NCBI GenBank assembly: GCA_963791545.1
Contig: CAWBSR010000002.1
Span: 256,263-320,262, forward strand
DNA from: JALYXV01 sp963791545
GTDB lineage: Bacteria > Actinomycetota > Acidimicrobiia > Acidimicrobiales > Palsa-688
DNA length: 64,000 nucleotides
Direction: 5' to 3'
Below are positions 24,261 through 33,240 of this stretch, in pieces. Every line of letters begins with the position of its first letter. Within the stretch, counting starts at the first letter, position 1. The notes beneath the pieces are model-generated. The model was not told the origin of the DNA. It did no database searches and worked only from the letters and a program-made list of their open reading frames with translations. The translations under genes and the position numbers were made by a program.

Positions 24261-26123
24261 TCAGATTTGAAGGGAGGCCTCCGCCAAGCGGCTCAGGTTC
24301 TGGATGATTTCGGCCTTCGGTGCCGCCGGGTCGATCCACGCCAGAAGGGCCGGATCGAGGGGAGGGACAGGTACATGGGAGATCAGGGGGTGTAGGGGGC
24401 GCTCGTCCGCCTCACCTTCGCCGAGCAGCACCTCCTTGAGCTTCTCCCCCGGGCGAAGGCCCGTGTAGACGATCTCGATGGGCCGTTCGCTGCGGTCGGC
24501 CAGCAAGCGGGCGACATCGTCGATGCGCACCGGCTTGCCCATGTCAAACACCAGGGCCTCGCCGTTGCGGCCGATGGCGCCGGCCTGAATCACGAGCTCG
24601 ACGGCCTCCTCGACGGTCATGAAGTAACGGATCACATCACGGTCGGTGACGGTGACGGGCCCACCGGCGGCCACTTGGGCCTGGAAGGAGGTGAGGACCG
24701 ACCCCCGGCTACCGAGGACGTTGCCAAACCGCACGCTGAGGTACACGCCGTCGGCCCGCTGCGCGGTCCAGGCCGTCAGGCGCTCGCCGAGGCGCTTGCT
24801 GTAGCCGAGCACGCTGATCGGATCGGCCGCCTTGTCAGTCGAGATGTTGACGAAGTGGTTGACGCCTGCTTCTTCAGCCGCCTCGAGGACGCTGAGGGTG
24901 CCTTGGACGTTGGTGAGCACGGCTTCGCCGGGATATTGTTCGAGGAGCGGAAGGTGTTTGAGCGCGGCGGCGTGAAACACCACGTCGGGTCGGTGTTGCA
25001 TCATGACTCGGCGCACCGCCCCACGGTCGCGAATACAGAGCAGGACAGTGTCGGGTGTATCGAGCAGCGCCCGCCCTTCGATGGAGAGCTGCACGGCATG
25101 CAAGGCGGACTCGTCCCGGTCGACCATGATCAGCTCGGCTGGCGCGAAGTGGTGGAGTTGGCGGCACAGTTCTGAGCCGATGGAGCCGCCGGCGCCCGTT
25201 ACGAGGACTTTCCTGCCGGTGAGGTACCCGGCGATGCTGTCCAGATCCGTCTTTATCTCGTGACGACCCAACAGGTCGGAGGGAGTGACATCGCGGATGT
25301 CGCCGACGCCTATCGCATCGCCGAATAGCTCCGAGATTGGGGGGAGAACCTTGGTGTGAAGGCCGATTTCGGCGACCAGCTTGCTTAGTGAGCCGATGAG
25401 GGTCGAGTCGGCACTCGGGATGGCGATGAGCACCATGTTGGCCTCGTGGGCTGCGGCGACATCAGCGAGCCGGGCTCGGGTTCCCTCCACCGGCACGCCC
25501 ATGATCCGAAGATTGCGTTTACGCGGGTCATCATCGAGCAGCGCCACCGGGAGGTAGGGACTGTCGCGGTCACGAAGCATGGCCGAAATGACCTGGACGC
25601 CTCCTTCGCCCGCGCCGAACACGACGATTCGCTGGGCTCCTTCCTGGGAGGGGCGCTTGCGCCGTTCGACGGCCAGGCGACGGACATAGCGGACCGCGCC
25701 CATCAGGACCAGGGCGATGAAGCCGGCGATCAGGATTGTGCTCAGTGGCACCGCACGGTGGCTTAGCGGCACTGCGTCGATGACGAAGAGCGCAGCCGCC
25801 GCGATCGCAACCGCCTTGGCCATGCCGGCCACCTCTTCAAAGCTGCCGTACCACCACCGCCCCACATAGAGGCCGAAGCCGAGCCCGGCAACGACTTGGG
25901 CCGCCAGCACCAATGGGAGGAAGGAGGCGAAGCCGGCCCAGTTGACGGTGCCGAGCTTGAACTCGTTGCGCATAACAACCGCCATCGCCAAGGCTAGGGT
26001 CCACGCCAGGAAGTCGATACCGATCTGGGTCGCCAGAGATCTTGGGGGCCGGGATCGTGATCTGGCGGCGCCCTTTGTCAGCGCCGAGTCGGAACGGTGC
26101 CCGTCAGGGGGACCCAGTCTCAT
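24261..26123 (-). CDS. Membrane nucleotide-sugar 4,6-dehydratase (CapD/WbpM/PglF type)
   Basis: The 620-residue protein has four N-terminal membrane helices (for example FLPLVLAAQVVAGLGFGLY and STILIAGFIALVLMGAV). A CoA-binding-like Rossmann domain (RIVVFGAGEGGVQVISAML) and a C-terminal extended SDR domain (VLVTGAGGSIGSELCRQLH) follow. NISTDKAADPISVLGYSKR holds the STDKA block of UDP-GlcNAc 4,6-dehydratases; TGLRPGEKLKEVLL is the usual C-terminal signature. The product would be a 4-keto-6-deoxy-HexNAc for glycan synthesis. Start: ATG 26123 is chosen to place the first helix near residue 30; a TTG at 26234 would add 37 unconvincing residues. Confidence 0.88.
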   Translation of the reverse strand: MRLGPPDGHRSDSALTKGAARSRSRPPRSLATQIGIDFLAWTLALAMAVVMRNEFKLGTVNWAGFASFLPLVLAAQVVAGLGFGLYVGRWWYGSFEEVAGMAKAVAIAAAALFVIDAVPLSHRAVPLSTILIAGFIALVLMGAVRYVRRLAVERRKRPSQEGAQRIVVFGAGEGGVQVISAMLRDRDSPYLPVALLDDDPRKRNLRIMGVPVEGTRARLADVAAAHEANMVLIAIPSADSTLIGSLSKLVAEIGLHTKVLPPISELFGDAIGVGDIRDVTPSDLLGRHEIKTDLDSIAGYLTGRKVLVTGAGGSIGSELCRQLHHFAPAELIMVDRDESALHAVQLSIEGRALLDTPDTVLLCIRDRGAVRRVMMQHRPDVVFHAAALKHLPLLEQYPGEAVLTNVQGTLSVLEAAEEAGVNHFVNISTDKAADPISVLGYSKRLGERLTAWTAQRADGVYLSVRFGNVLGSRGSVLTSFQAQVAAGGPVTVTDRDVIRYFMTVEEAVELVIQAGAIGRNGEALVFDMGKPVRIDDVARLLADRSERPIEIVYTGLRPGEKLKEVLLGEGEADERPLHPLISHVPVPPLDPALLAWIDPAAPKAEIIQNLSRLAEASLQI

Positions 26124-26418
26124 GGAGCAAGAGTGTCGGGGAGACCGTGACTGGGCCGTGACGACCTCGTGCCAGTCCGACCCAGTTTTCGCGAAGATGT
26201 CATCGGCAACCTTGTTGAGGATTGTGACAGCCAAGCGATGCGTGCTGCCACCACTGAGCGCCTATCTAATCAATCTAGCTGCTCGTCGAGCCGGTCGAAT
26301 TCACAATTGTAGGCAACGCTGCATAAACGTTGCGCTAACAAGGTTCGCGGAGAAGATGGTCGCTTTCGAAATCCGTGCCAAATTGAAACAGGGCCGATCT
26401 TGGGGGTGGCGGCCGGAT

Positions 26419-26643
26419 TCAGGGTGTCGTCGTCACGGTGGTGGTCGTAGGTGCGGGCAGCGTCGTAGGCGCTCGCAGGGGGGCATCCGCCCGGTTGCTG
26501 GGTACGCCACCAATCGCGATTCCTAGGATCACGCCGGCGGCCACAATCGCAGCCAAGTTCTTCCACTGGTGTCGCACCCGGTCGATTGTAGGGCGCACGA
26601 CGTCGGTCTTCCTCGCAACGCCTAGGATGTCCCAGATGCCCAC
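26419..26643 (-). CDS. Small single-helix protein overlapping the start of the Wzz/BY-kinase gene
   Basis: The 74-residue frame reads MGIWDILGVARKTDVVRPTI, a short basic stretch, then one membrane helix (NLAAIVAAGVILGIAIGGV) and a Thr/Pro-rich exported tail (LPAPTTTTVTTTP). The composition is what one sees in actinobacterial membrane proteins rather than a shadow frame. Its ATG at 26643 overlaps the opposite-strand ATG at 26636, so the two divergent starts would share bases. A later GTG start is possible. Function unknown. Confidence 0.45.
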   Translation of the reverse strand: MGIWDILGVARKTDVVRPTIDRVRHQWKNLAAIVAAGVILGIAIGGVPSNRADAPLRAPTTLPAPTTTTVTTTP

Positions 26644-28303
26644 GGATGACGGATCGACCGATCCCGATCTCCGCCACTATCTCCACGTCATACGTCGGCG
26701 GAGATGGGTAGTGGCGCTGGCAACCGCTGTCGTGGTCGTGACGGCGGTGGCGGCCAGCGTCGCCCAGACTTCGGTGTACCAGGCGACCGCCCAACTGCTG
26801 ATCACATCGACCGTGAACACCTCCTCGGTGCTTAATCAGTCAGGTACCCCCAGCGGTCCGTCGGCGCAAGATGTCCAGACGCAGATGCAGATCATCACCA
26901 GCCGCCCGGTGAAAGACATCGTCAAGTCTCAGCTCGGGGTTGCGCCACCGGTTTCGGTATCTCAAGTCGGCCAGACGACCGTCGTACAGGTGCGCGCCTC
27001 TTCCACCATCGCCGCCCAGGCCGCCGAGGTCGCCAACGCCTACGCCAACGCCTACCTCAGCTCTCAGCGGACCCAGGCGCTCAACAACCTGCAAGCCGCG
27101 GGCACCCAGATCCAGAGCAAGATCGACGACCTTCAGAGGCAGATAGATGCCCTTAATGTCCGAGTGGGTGCCGCTCCGGCCAAGGATCAGCAGTCAGTGT
27201 TGGCGAATCTGGGCCCGCAGCGCGACACCCTGCTGACCCAACAGGGCCTCTTCAAGCAGCAACTGGCTCAGCTGCAGCTCAATGCCTCGGTCGCCACCGG
27301 CGGGGGCCAGGTCGTCACCCCGGCGGTCACTCCGGCGGCGCCGTCGTCGCCTCGACCGAGGCGAACCGCCGTGCTGGCCTTGGTGGTCGGGCTCTTGTTC
27401 GGTGTCGGTGTCTGCTTCGTGCTCGACTATCTCGACGACTCGGTGCGGTCTCGGGAGGACGCAGACCGAGCAACCCACGGCTTACCCGATCTCGGCCTCG
27501 TGCCGCGCATTGCCGGCTGGAAGACCGGAGACCAGCCTCGGATCATCTCGCTCGAGGAGCCCACCTCGCCGGCGGCTGAGGCTTACCGAACCTTGCGAAC
27601 ATCCATCCAGTTTGTCGCTCTCGATCATCCATTGCGGATCGTCAGCGTGACTAGCGCCAGCGCCGAGGAGGGTAAGACGACGACGTTGGCCAACTTGGCG
27701 GTCGCTTTGGCCCGTGCGGGCGACCGAGTCTGCATGTGTTGTTGTGATCTTCGCCGTCCTCGAGTGCATGAGTTCTTCGGCCTCACCAACACCGTCGGAT
27801 TCACCTCGGTCATCCTTGGTCGGGAGTCCATATCAGCGGCGACTCAAGCGGTCCCCGGGGTAGAGCGACTCTCGTTGCTGGCGTCAGGTCCACTCCCCCC
27901 CGACCCGTCGGAGCTGTTGGCGTCTGAGCGGGCCGGCGAGGTAATTCGTTCTCTTGCCGCGATCTATGATGTCGTCCTTTTGGACTCCCCCCCCGTGCTT
28001 CCGGTCACCGACGCCTCCATCATCTCGAACCTTGCTGATGCGACCATCCTCGTAGTCAACATGGGCAAGTCGACCCGCCGGGCGATTGGCCGAACCTTGG
28101 AAATACTGCATCAAGTCCGTGCCGCTCTCATCGGGACGGTGCTAAATGGCGTCTCGGAAGATATGTCCGACGGCTACTACCGATACGCCGGCTATTACTC
28201 GAGCGGAGCCGGAACGGCAGGGCATACCAACATCGACGAACCTGGAGAGCAGGACGATCGAGGCCAGGCGGGGCGGCGAACGAAGAAGGCGATAGCCCCG
28301 TAG
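26636..28303 (+). CDS. Polysaccharide co-polymerase/BY-kinase (Wzz domain fused to tyrosine kinase)
   Basis: The 555-residue protein controls capsule or EPS chain length. It begins with a Wzz domain: LRHYLHVIRRRRWVVALATA and a first membrane helix, a periplasmic coiled coil and a second helix (AVLALVVGLLFGVGVCFVLD). A cytoplasmic BY-kinase domain follows with Walker A SASAEEGKTTTLANLAVALA and Walker B YDVVLLDSPPVLPVTDA. The Walker A' block reads VCMCCCDLRRPRVHEFFG, with Cys where the first Asp is usual. The C-terminus has the expected tyrosine cluster YYRYAGYY for autophosphorylation. ATG 26636 has AGGA eight bases upstream. Confidence 0.9.
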   Translation: MPTDDGSTDPDLRHYLHVIRRRRWVVALATAVVVVTAVAASVAQTSVYQATAQLLITSTVNTSSVLNQSGTPSGPSAQDVQTQMQIITSRPVKDIVKSQLGVAPPVSVSQVGQTTVVQVRASSTIAAQAAEVANAYANAYLSSQRTQALNNLQAAGTQIQSKIDDLQRQIDALNVRVGAAPAKDQQSVLANLGPQRDTLLTQQGLFKQQLAQLQLNASVATGGGQVVTPAVTPAAPSSPRPRRTAVLALVVGLLFGVGVCFVLDYLDDSVRSREDADRATHGLPDLGLVPRIAGWKTGDQPRIISLEEPTSPAAEAYRTLRTSIQFVALDHPLRIVSVTSASAEEGKTTTLANLAVALARAGDRVCMCCCDLRRPRVHEFFGLTNTVGFTSVILGRESISAATQAVPGVERLSLLASGPLPPDPSELLASERAGEVIRSLAAIYDVVLLDSPPVLPVTDASIISNLADATILVVNMGKSTRRAIGRTLEILHQVRAALIGTVLNGVSEDMSDGYYRYAGYYSSGAGTAGHTNIDEPGEQDDRGQAGRRTKKAIAP

Positions 28304-28559
28304 ACCATCGACGAGTAACCGCGGTCCTTGAGCGAGCTAGAGGGTGCGCCGCCCAGAGATCTCAGGGGGTTCTTGATTCGGCTCCAGACACGACGGGACG
28401 TGGTCCGCCGCTCTACCTGGCATAGGGAAGAGAAGGCGATGTTGCACTCGACCACGCCAGCCCTGACGCGACACAAGGTCAGCACCAGTTCCATGACAAT
28501 GACGGCTAGTATCCGCCGGACCCCGATATGTATGTCCTCGTTTCTCGCCATTTCGTGAG

Positions 28560-29432
28560 GTGAGAATCCATCTCACCGGTGGAAGTGGCTTCTTGGGCGG
28601 TTTCGTGCTTCCCCGTCTGGTGGCCGCCGGCCATGAGGTATTCGCTTTGGCTCGGAGCCCGCAGGCCGCGGCACGGGTGTCGGCGCTCGGGGCTACGCCC
28701 GTCGTCGCAGATCTCGACGACCCCGCCGCCCTCGATTCGGCGTTCGGGACGAGCCGGGCTGAAGCCCTGGTTAATGTCGCCTCCCTCGGTTTCGGCCATG
28801 CCCCCGCCATCCTGGCCGCCGCCGAGGATGCCGGACTGCGGCGGGCGGTGTTCGTGTCGACCACCGCCATTTTCACCACACTCAATGCCGCGTCCAAGTC
28901 GATCAGGGTGGCAGCAGAGGAAGCCATCCGAGCGTCGGCTCTTGACTGGACGATCATGCGTCCGACGATGATCTACGGAACGCCCGAGGACCGCAACATG
29001 TGGCGGCTGCTGCGCTTCGTCCGCCGGTGCCCCATTGTGCCCCTCCCCGACGGGGGCACCAGCCTGCTGCAACCGGTCCATGTGGATGACGTGGCCGGCG
29101 CCATCCTGATGGCTCTTGGCTGCCCGGGGGCCATCGGCCGGTCATACGACCTGGCCGGCCCGGTGCCGCTCCGGTTGGCCCAGGTAGTCGAGCAAGCGGC
29201 CGCCGCGGTGGGCCGGCGCCCTCACCTGCAACCGGTCCCTGCCCGCCCGATTGTCTCGGTCCTACAGGCGTTGGAATCGGCCGGTCACCGGGCGCCGATC
29301 CGGGCCGAACAGGTGAAGCGACTGTTGGAGGACAAGGCTTTCGACATCAGTGCCGCCCGTCGCGACCTGCACTTCGCCCCCGTCCGCTTCGACCAAGGCA
29401 TCACGGCCGAGGCGAGGATGGCACCCCGATGA
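28560..29432 (+). CDS. NAD(P)-binding sugar epimerase/dehydratase-like protein (extended SDR)
   Basis: The 290-residue protein opens with the Rossmann motif MRIHLTGGSGFLGGFVLPRL. VFVSTTAIFTT and a downstream YxxxK-like position degenerate to RVAAEEAIRASALDWTIMRP, as in atypical SDRs that bind NADP without classical dehydrogenase chemistry. QPVHVDDVAGAILMAL is the usual substrate-binding block. GTG at 28560 is the first in-frame start. Its TGA overlaps the heparinase-like gene's ATG. The substrate is unknown; the context is surface-glycan synthesis. Confidence 0.82.
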   Translation: MRIHLTGGSGFLGGFVLPRLVAAGHEVFALARSPQAAARVSALGATPVVADLDDPAALDSAFGTSRAEALVNVASLGFGHAPAILAAAEDAGLRRAVFVSTTAIFTTLNAASKSIRVAAEEAIRASALDWTIMRPTMIYGTPEDRNMWRLLRFVRRCPIVPLPDGGTSLLQPVHVDDVAGAILMALGCPGAIGRSYDLAGPVPLRLAQVVEQAAAAVGRRPHLQPVPARPIVSVLQALESAGHRAPIRAEQVKRLLEDKAFDISAARRDLHFAPVRFDQGITAEARMAPR

Positions 29433-31135
29433 CTCTTGCGACAAACGGCCGGGAAGCCCTGCTGCTGGGCCGGACGGTAGCTCATCTGGCGCCCGCCCAG
29501 GTAGGGCACCGGCTCAGGTTGCGGGCAGCCAAGGCGGCCCTGGCGCGGTGGCCGGACCGCGTCGAGCATCGCTGGCGCCAGCCGGCCGGTCCTCCGGTGT
29601 GGCCCCAGTCGTTCGTCGCCATCGACCGGGACCTGGACGTCGGCCGACCGTCGCCCGAGGACAACGCCAAGGGGACGTTCGAGTTCATGGCCGACCGCCG
29701 CCATCTCGGTGACCCGATCGATTGGCGTCCGGACAACACGTCGCAGTTGTGGCGCTACCACCTGCACTATTGGGAGTGGGCATGGCCGTTGGCCGGCCAG
29801 ACGGACCCGGAGTGGGCCCAGGCCAACTTCGAACGGTTATGGCGAAGTTGGCGGCAGGGCACCAGATTCGGCCGGTGGGACGAGTGGTCACCCTATGTGG
29901 TGTCGATACGAGTATGGGTGCTGTGCAATCTTTTCGGTCCACTGGCGGCCGGAACCAGCCTGGAAGAGCTACTCCTGGCCGACTTGCGACGTCATGCCGG
30001 CTTCGTCGCGGCCAATCTCGAGTTGGACGTCGGCGGCAACCACCTGATCAAGAACCTGAAGGCCCTCATCGGGTGCGGGGTATTCTTCGGTGACGAGCGG
30101 CTGAGCTCGCTCGGCATCGGGCACCTTGAACGCCAACTTCCGATCCAGGTGCTCGCCGACGGGGGTCACTTCGAGCGCTCGCCTTCCTATCACGCCCAGG
30201 TACTCGGCGACCTGCTGGATATTCAAATGCTGCTTGCAGCCGGAGCCGGGCCGGAGGTGGCTGGACTGGACAGCACCATTGCCCGGATGCGGGGCTGGCT
30301 AGCCACCATGCTGCTCCCCGACGGCGACGTTCCGCCGCTCAACGACTCCACCGTGGTGGGCCCGGCCCGGCTGCGCGCTCTGGGGGTGGCGATGCCTCGA
30401 TCGGGCCGGCTCGCAGTCCTGGCGGCTTCGGGTTACGCCGTCATCCGGGCCGATGATCGGTTGCATCTGGTGGTCGACGTCGGGCCGCCGTGCCCGCCGC
30501 AACTGCCGGCCCACGCCCAGGCCGACTGCCTGACCTTCGAGCTTGCCATCGACGGGCGCCGATTCATCGTCGACCCGGGCACCTCCACCTACGAGCCCGG
30601 TGCCCGGCGGGCTTGGGAACGTTCCACCACCGCCCACAACACCGTGGCAGTCGACAATGCGGACCAGACCGAACTATGGGGCACCTTCCGCGCTGCCCGG
30701 CTGGCCCACGCCTTCCTGGAACAGGCCACTGACGACGGGACATGTGTCACGGTCACCGGATCCCACGATGGTTACCGCCGGCTGGCGGGGCGGCCCTGGC
30801 ATCGAAGATCCTGGGAGATGATCCCGGACCGGCTGATCATCCGCGATCAGGTGACCGGGACGGGGACCCACAACCTGCGGGCCCGCTGGCAGCTGGCTCC
30901 TGGGGTCGAGGCCACAATCACGGGCGCCCGGTCCATCCGGGCGGGCGCGGCAGTCATCTCTATTGCCGCGCCCGACGAGGCGCAGTTGCGGATCTTGCCC
31001 GCCGGGAGCTGTCCAGGCGGGGTGGCGATGGACTTCGGTGAGTCTGAGCCGGCCGCCGCCATCGAGTTGGCGCTCCACGCCACGCTGCCGGTGGCCTGGA
31101 CCACCACCATCGACCTTGAGGACGGACCTAGTTGA
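29429..31135 (+). CDS. Heparinase II/III-like (alginate lyase family) protein
   Basis: The 568-residue protein has an N-terminal alpha/alpha toroid and a C-terminal beta-sandwich. Visible blocks are WRYHLHYWEWAWPLA, LDVGGNHLIKNLKALIGC, LADGGHFERSPSYHAQVLGD and PLNDSTVVGP. In the C-terminal half are QADCLTFELAIDGRRFIVDP, STYEPGARRAWERSTTAHNT and IPDRLIIRDQV, which match heparinase II/III. Such genes recur in EPS and O-antigen loci next to two-domain oxidoreductases, as here. There is no signal peptide, so it probably acts on a cytoplasmic or lipid-linked glycan intermediate; this is inference. It is coupled to both neighbours by 4-base overlaps. Confidence 0.86.
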   Translation: MTLATNGREALLLGRTVAHLAPAQVGHRLRLRAAKAALARWPDRVEHRWRQPAGPPVWPQSFVAIDRDLDVGRPSPEDNAKGTFEFMADRRHLGDPIDWRPDNTSQLWRYHLHYWEWAWPLAGQTDPEWAQANFERLWRSWRQGTRFGRWDEWSPYVVSIRVWVLCNLFGPLAAGTSLEELLLADLRRHAGFVAANLELDVGGNHLIKNLKALIGCGVFFGDERLSSLGIGHLERQLPIQVLADGGHFERSPSYHAQVLGDLLDIQMLLAAGAGPEVAGLDSTIARMRGWLATMLLPDGDVPPLNDSTVVGPARLRALGVAMPRSGRLAVLAASGYAVIRADDRLHLVVDVGPPCPPQLPAHAQADCLTFELAIDGRRFIVDPGTSTYEPGARRAWERSTTAHNTVAVDNADQTELWGTFRAARLAHAFLEQATDDGTCVTVTGSHDGYRRLAGRPWHRRSWEMIPDRLIIRDQVTGTGTHNLRARWQLAPGVEATITGARSIRAGAAVISIAAPDEAQLRILPAGSCPGGVAMDFGESEPAAAIELALHATLPVAWTTTIDLEDGPS

Positions 31136-33225
31136 AGCAAGTGGTGCAATCCCTCGGCGGTGGGCCGGTGCGGATCGTCGACGTCCCCGCCCCGATCGTC
31201 GGCGCCACCGAGGTCCTGGTCCAGACGGTGGCCAGTTTGGTGTCGGCGGGCACCGAGCGAGCCCTGACTGAGCTGGCCCAGTCGAGCCTGCTGGCCAAGG
31301 CCCGCGCCCGCCCAGAACTGGCCCGCCAAGTGATCCGCAAGGCCCGGACCGAAGGCATCAGCCGCACCTTCCACACGGTGCGCGGCCGTCTCGGCGAGGA
31401 CCTGGCGCTCGGTTACTCGGCGGCGGGCCTGGCAGTGGAGGTCGGAGAAGCGGTCGCCGGTATCGCCCCTGGCCAGCTGGTGGCGACGGGGGGCGCGGGG
31501 AAGGCCAACCACGCCGAGTGGCAGTCGGTGCCGGCCCTGCTGTGCAGCCCAGTTCCCGATGGGGTGAGCGCCGAGCAGGCGGCGTTCGCCACTGTCGGAT
31601 CGATCGCCCTCCACGGCTTTCGTTTGGCGGGTGCAGGGCCTGGGGCGGACGTCGTGGTAGTGGGGCTGGGCCTGGTGGGGCAGTTGGTGGCTCGGTTGGC
31701 CCTGGCCTCCGGCTGCCGGGTCATCGGACTAGACGTCACCGCTTTCCCGGTCGAGCGGGCGGCGGCGGCCGGTGTCCCCGCCCTGGTAGACGAGGGGGAC
31801 GCCACCACCGAAGCGGTCCGAGTCTGGGCGCGGGGACGTGGCGTCGATGCCGTGGTCATCACCGCCGCCGACCGCTCCTCGAGCGTGATACGCCGGGTGC
31901 CCACGCTGTGCCGGGATCAGGCCACCGTGATCGTCGTCGGCGACGTGGGCCTCGAACTGGAGCGAACCCCGTTCTACGAGAAGGAGCTGGTGCTCCGGGT
32001 GGCCCGCTCCTATGGTCCTGGCCGATACGACCGGTCCTACGAGGACTGGGGCGTCGACTACCCGATCGGACAGGTCCGGTGGACCGAGGGTCGCAACCAA
32101 CAGGCAGTCCTCGACCTGCTGGCCGAGGGCCGGCTCCATGTGGACGACCTCATCACCCATCGGTTCCCGATAGCCGAGGCAGTGGGCGCGTACGAGCTGA
32201 TCGAGTCACGGGCCGAGCCCTACCTGGGAATCGTGTTGACCTATCCGGCCGACGGACGAGCGCCGGGGCCGATTGTCGTCGCGGCGCCGAAAGGGTCGGC
32301 GGACGGGCTTGGTGTGGGCCTGATCGGAGCGGGGGCGTTCGCCGCATCGGTGCTCGTCCCGGCGCTCCGGGAGGCCGGATTCGGTCGTTTCGTAGCGGTG
32401 GCATCCTCCTCGGGACTCTCGGCGCGACGCTTGGCCGAGGGAGCCGGCTTCGAGCGGGCGGTGTCGGGGGCCGATGCCGTCATCGACGATCCCGACGTTG
32501 GCGTGGTGGTCATCGCCACCCCCCACGACAGCCACGCCGATTTCGTCATCCGGGCGCTGAGGGCCGGCAAGCACGTCTGGTGCGAGAAGCCGTTGGCCCT
32601 CACGGAAGACGAGCTGGACGAGGTGGAATCAGCCTTCCACGAGGCGGGCTCCGTCCTCTACGTGGGTTTCAATCGCAGGAAGTCGCCGGCGATTGAAGAG
32701 GTATGCCGGCAACTGTCTGGTGTCCAGGGGCCGGTCGTCATCGACTATCGGGTGAGCGCTGGGCCGGTACCGAAGGGGCATTGGTATGGCGATCGGCGCC
32801 AGGGTGGCCGGCTGCTGGGCGAGGTTTGTCACTTCGTCGACACCTGCGCGGCGATTGCCGGACCCATCTGTGACGCCCGGGTTTTGGCTTCGATCGGTGA
32901 TCACGAACTGGCTTTGGCCGACAGTTTCGTCGTCAGCCTCCGACACGAAAATTGGTCGCTGTCCGCCATCAGCTACGCCGCCAACGGCCACCAGGGCACC
33001 GAGAAGGAGCGGATCGAGATTCTCGGCCGTGGCCACACCGCCACGATCGCGGACTTCCGGGCGCTCACCGTCGATGGGCGGTCGCAAAGACTCGGTGGTC
33101 AGGACAAGGGCCACCGGGCCTTGGCCAGTGCATTCCACGAAGCGGTGCGGCGGGGAGAGCCGGCCCAGGTAGGAATCGAGAGTTCACGCGCAATGCTCCG
33201 GGCGGCGGCGACGCTGAGGATCTGA
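31132..33225 (+). CDS. Two-domain oxidoreductase: alcohol dehydrogenase-like plus Gfo/Idh/MocA
   Basis: The 697-residue fusion has an N-terminal zinc-type alcohol dehydrogenase-like half (residues about 1-370; VLVQTVASLVSAGTERALTE, DVVVVGLGLVGQLVARLAL, VDAVVITAADRSSSV). The C-terminal half is Gfo/Idh/MocA (about 390-697; GVGLIGAGAFAASVLVPAL, VVIATPHDSHADFVIRAL, GKHVWCEKPLAL with the catalytic EKP, and LLGEVCHFVDTCAAI). Such fusions act in sugar modification within surface-glycan loci. The TTG start overlaps the upstream stop (TTGA) and has GAGGACGGA before it. Substrate unknown. Confidence 0.88.
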   Translation: MKQVVQSLGGGPVRIVDVPAPIVGATEVLVQTVASLVSAGTERALTELAQSSLLAKARARPELARQVIRKARTEGISRTFHTVRGRLGEDLALGYSAAGLAVEVGEAVAGIAPGQLVATGGAGKANHAEWQSVPALLCSPVPDGVSAEQAAFATVGSIALHGFRLAGAGPGADVVVVGLGLVGQLVARLALASGCRVIGLDVTAFPVERAAAAGVPALVDEGDATTEAVRVWARGRGVDAVVITAADRSSSVIRRVPTLCRDQATVIVVGDVGLELERTPFYEKELVLRVARSYGPGRYDRSYEDWGVDYPIGQVRWTEGRNQQAVLDLLAEGRLHVDDLITHRFPIAEAVGAYELIESRAEPYLGIVLTYPADGRAPGPIVVAAPKGSADGLGVGLIGAGAFAASVLVPALREAGFGRFVAVASSSGLSARRLAEGAGFERAVSGADAVIDDPDVGVVVIATPHDSHADFVIRALRAGKHVWCEKPLALTEDELDEVESAFHEAGSVLYVGFNRRKSPAIEEVCRQLSGVQGPVVIDYRVSAGPVPKGHWYGDRRQGGRLLGEVCHFVDTCAAIAGPICDARVLASIGDHELALADSFVVSLRHENWSLSAISYAANGHQGTEKERIEILGRGHTATIADFRALTVDGRSQRLGGQDKGHRALASAFHEAVRRGEPAQVGIESSRAMLRAAATLRI

Positions 33226-33240
33226 CGGCCTGGAACGGCT

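Noticed and set aside
28195..28551. Minus-strand frame of 118 codons between the Wzz gene and the SDR gene
   Set aside because: Part of it looks mildly protein-like (SMVYGAIAFFVRRPAWP), but the rest is Arg/Ser-rich, it overlaps the Wzz 3' end, and no ribosome binding site or family match supports it.
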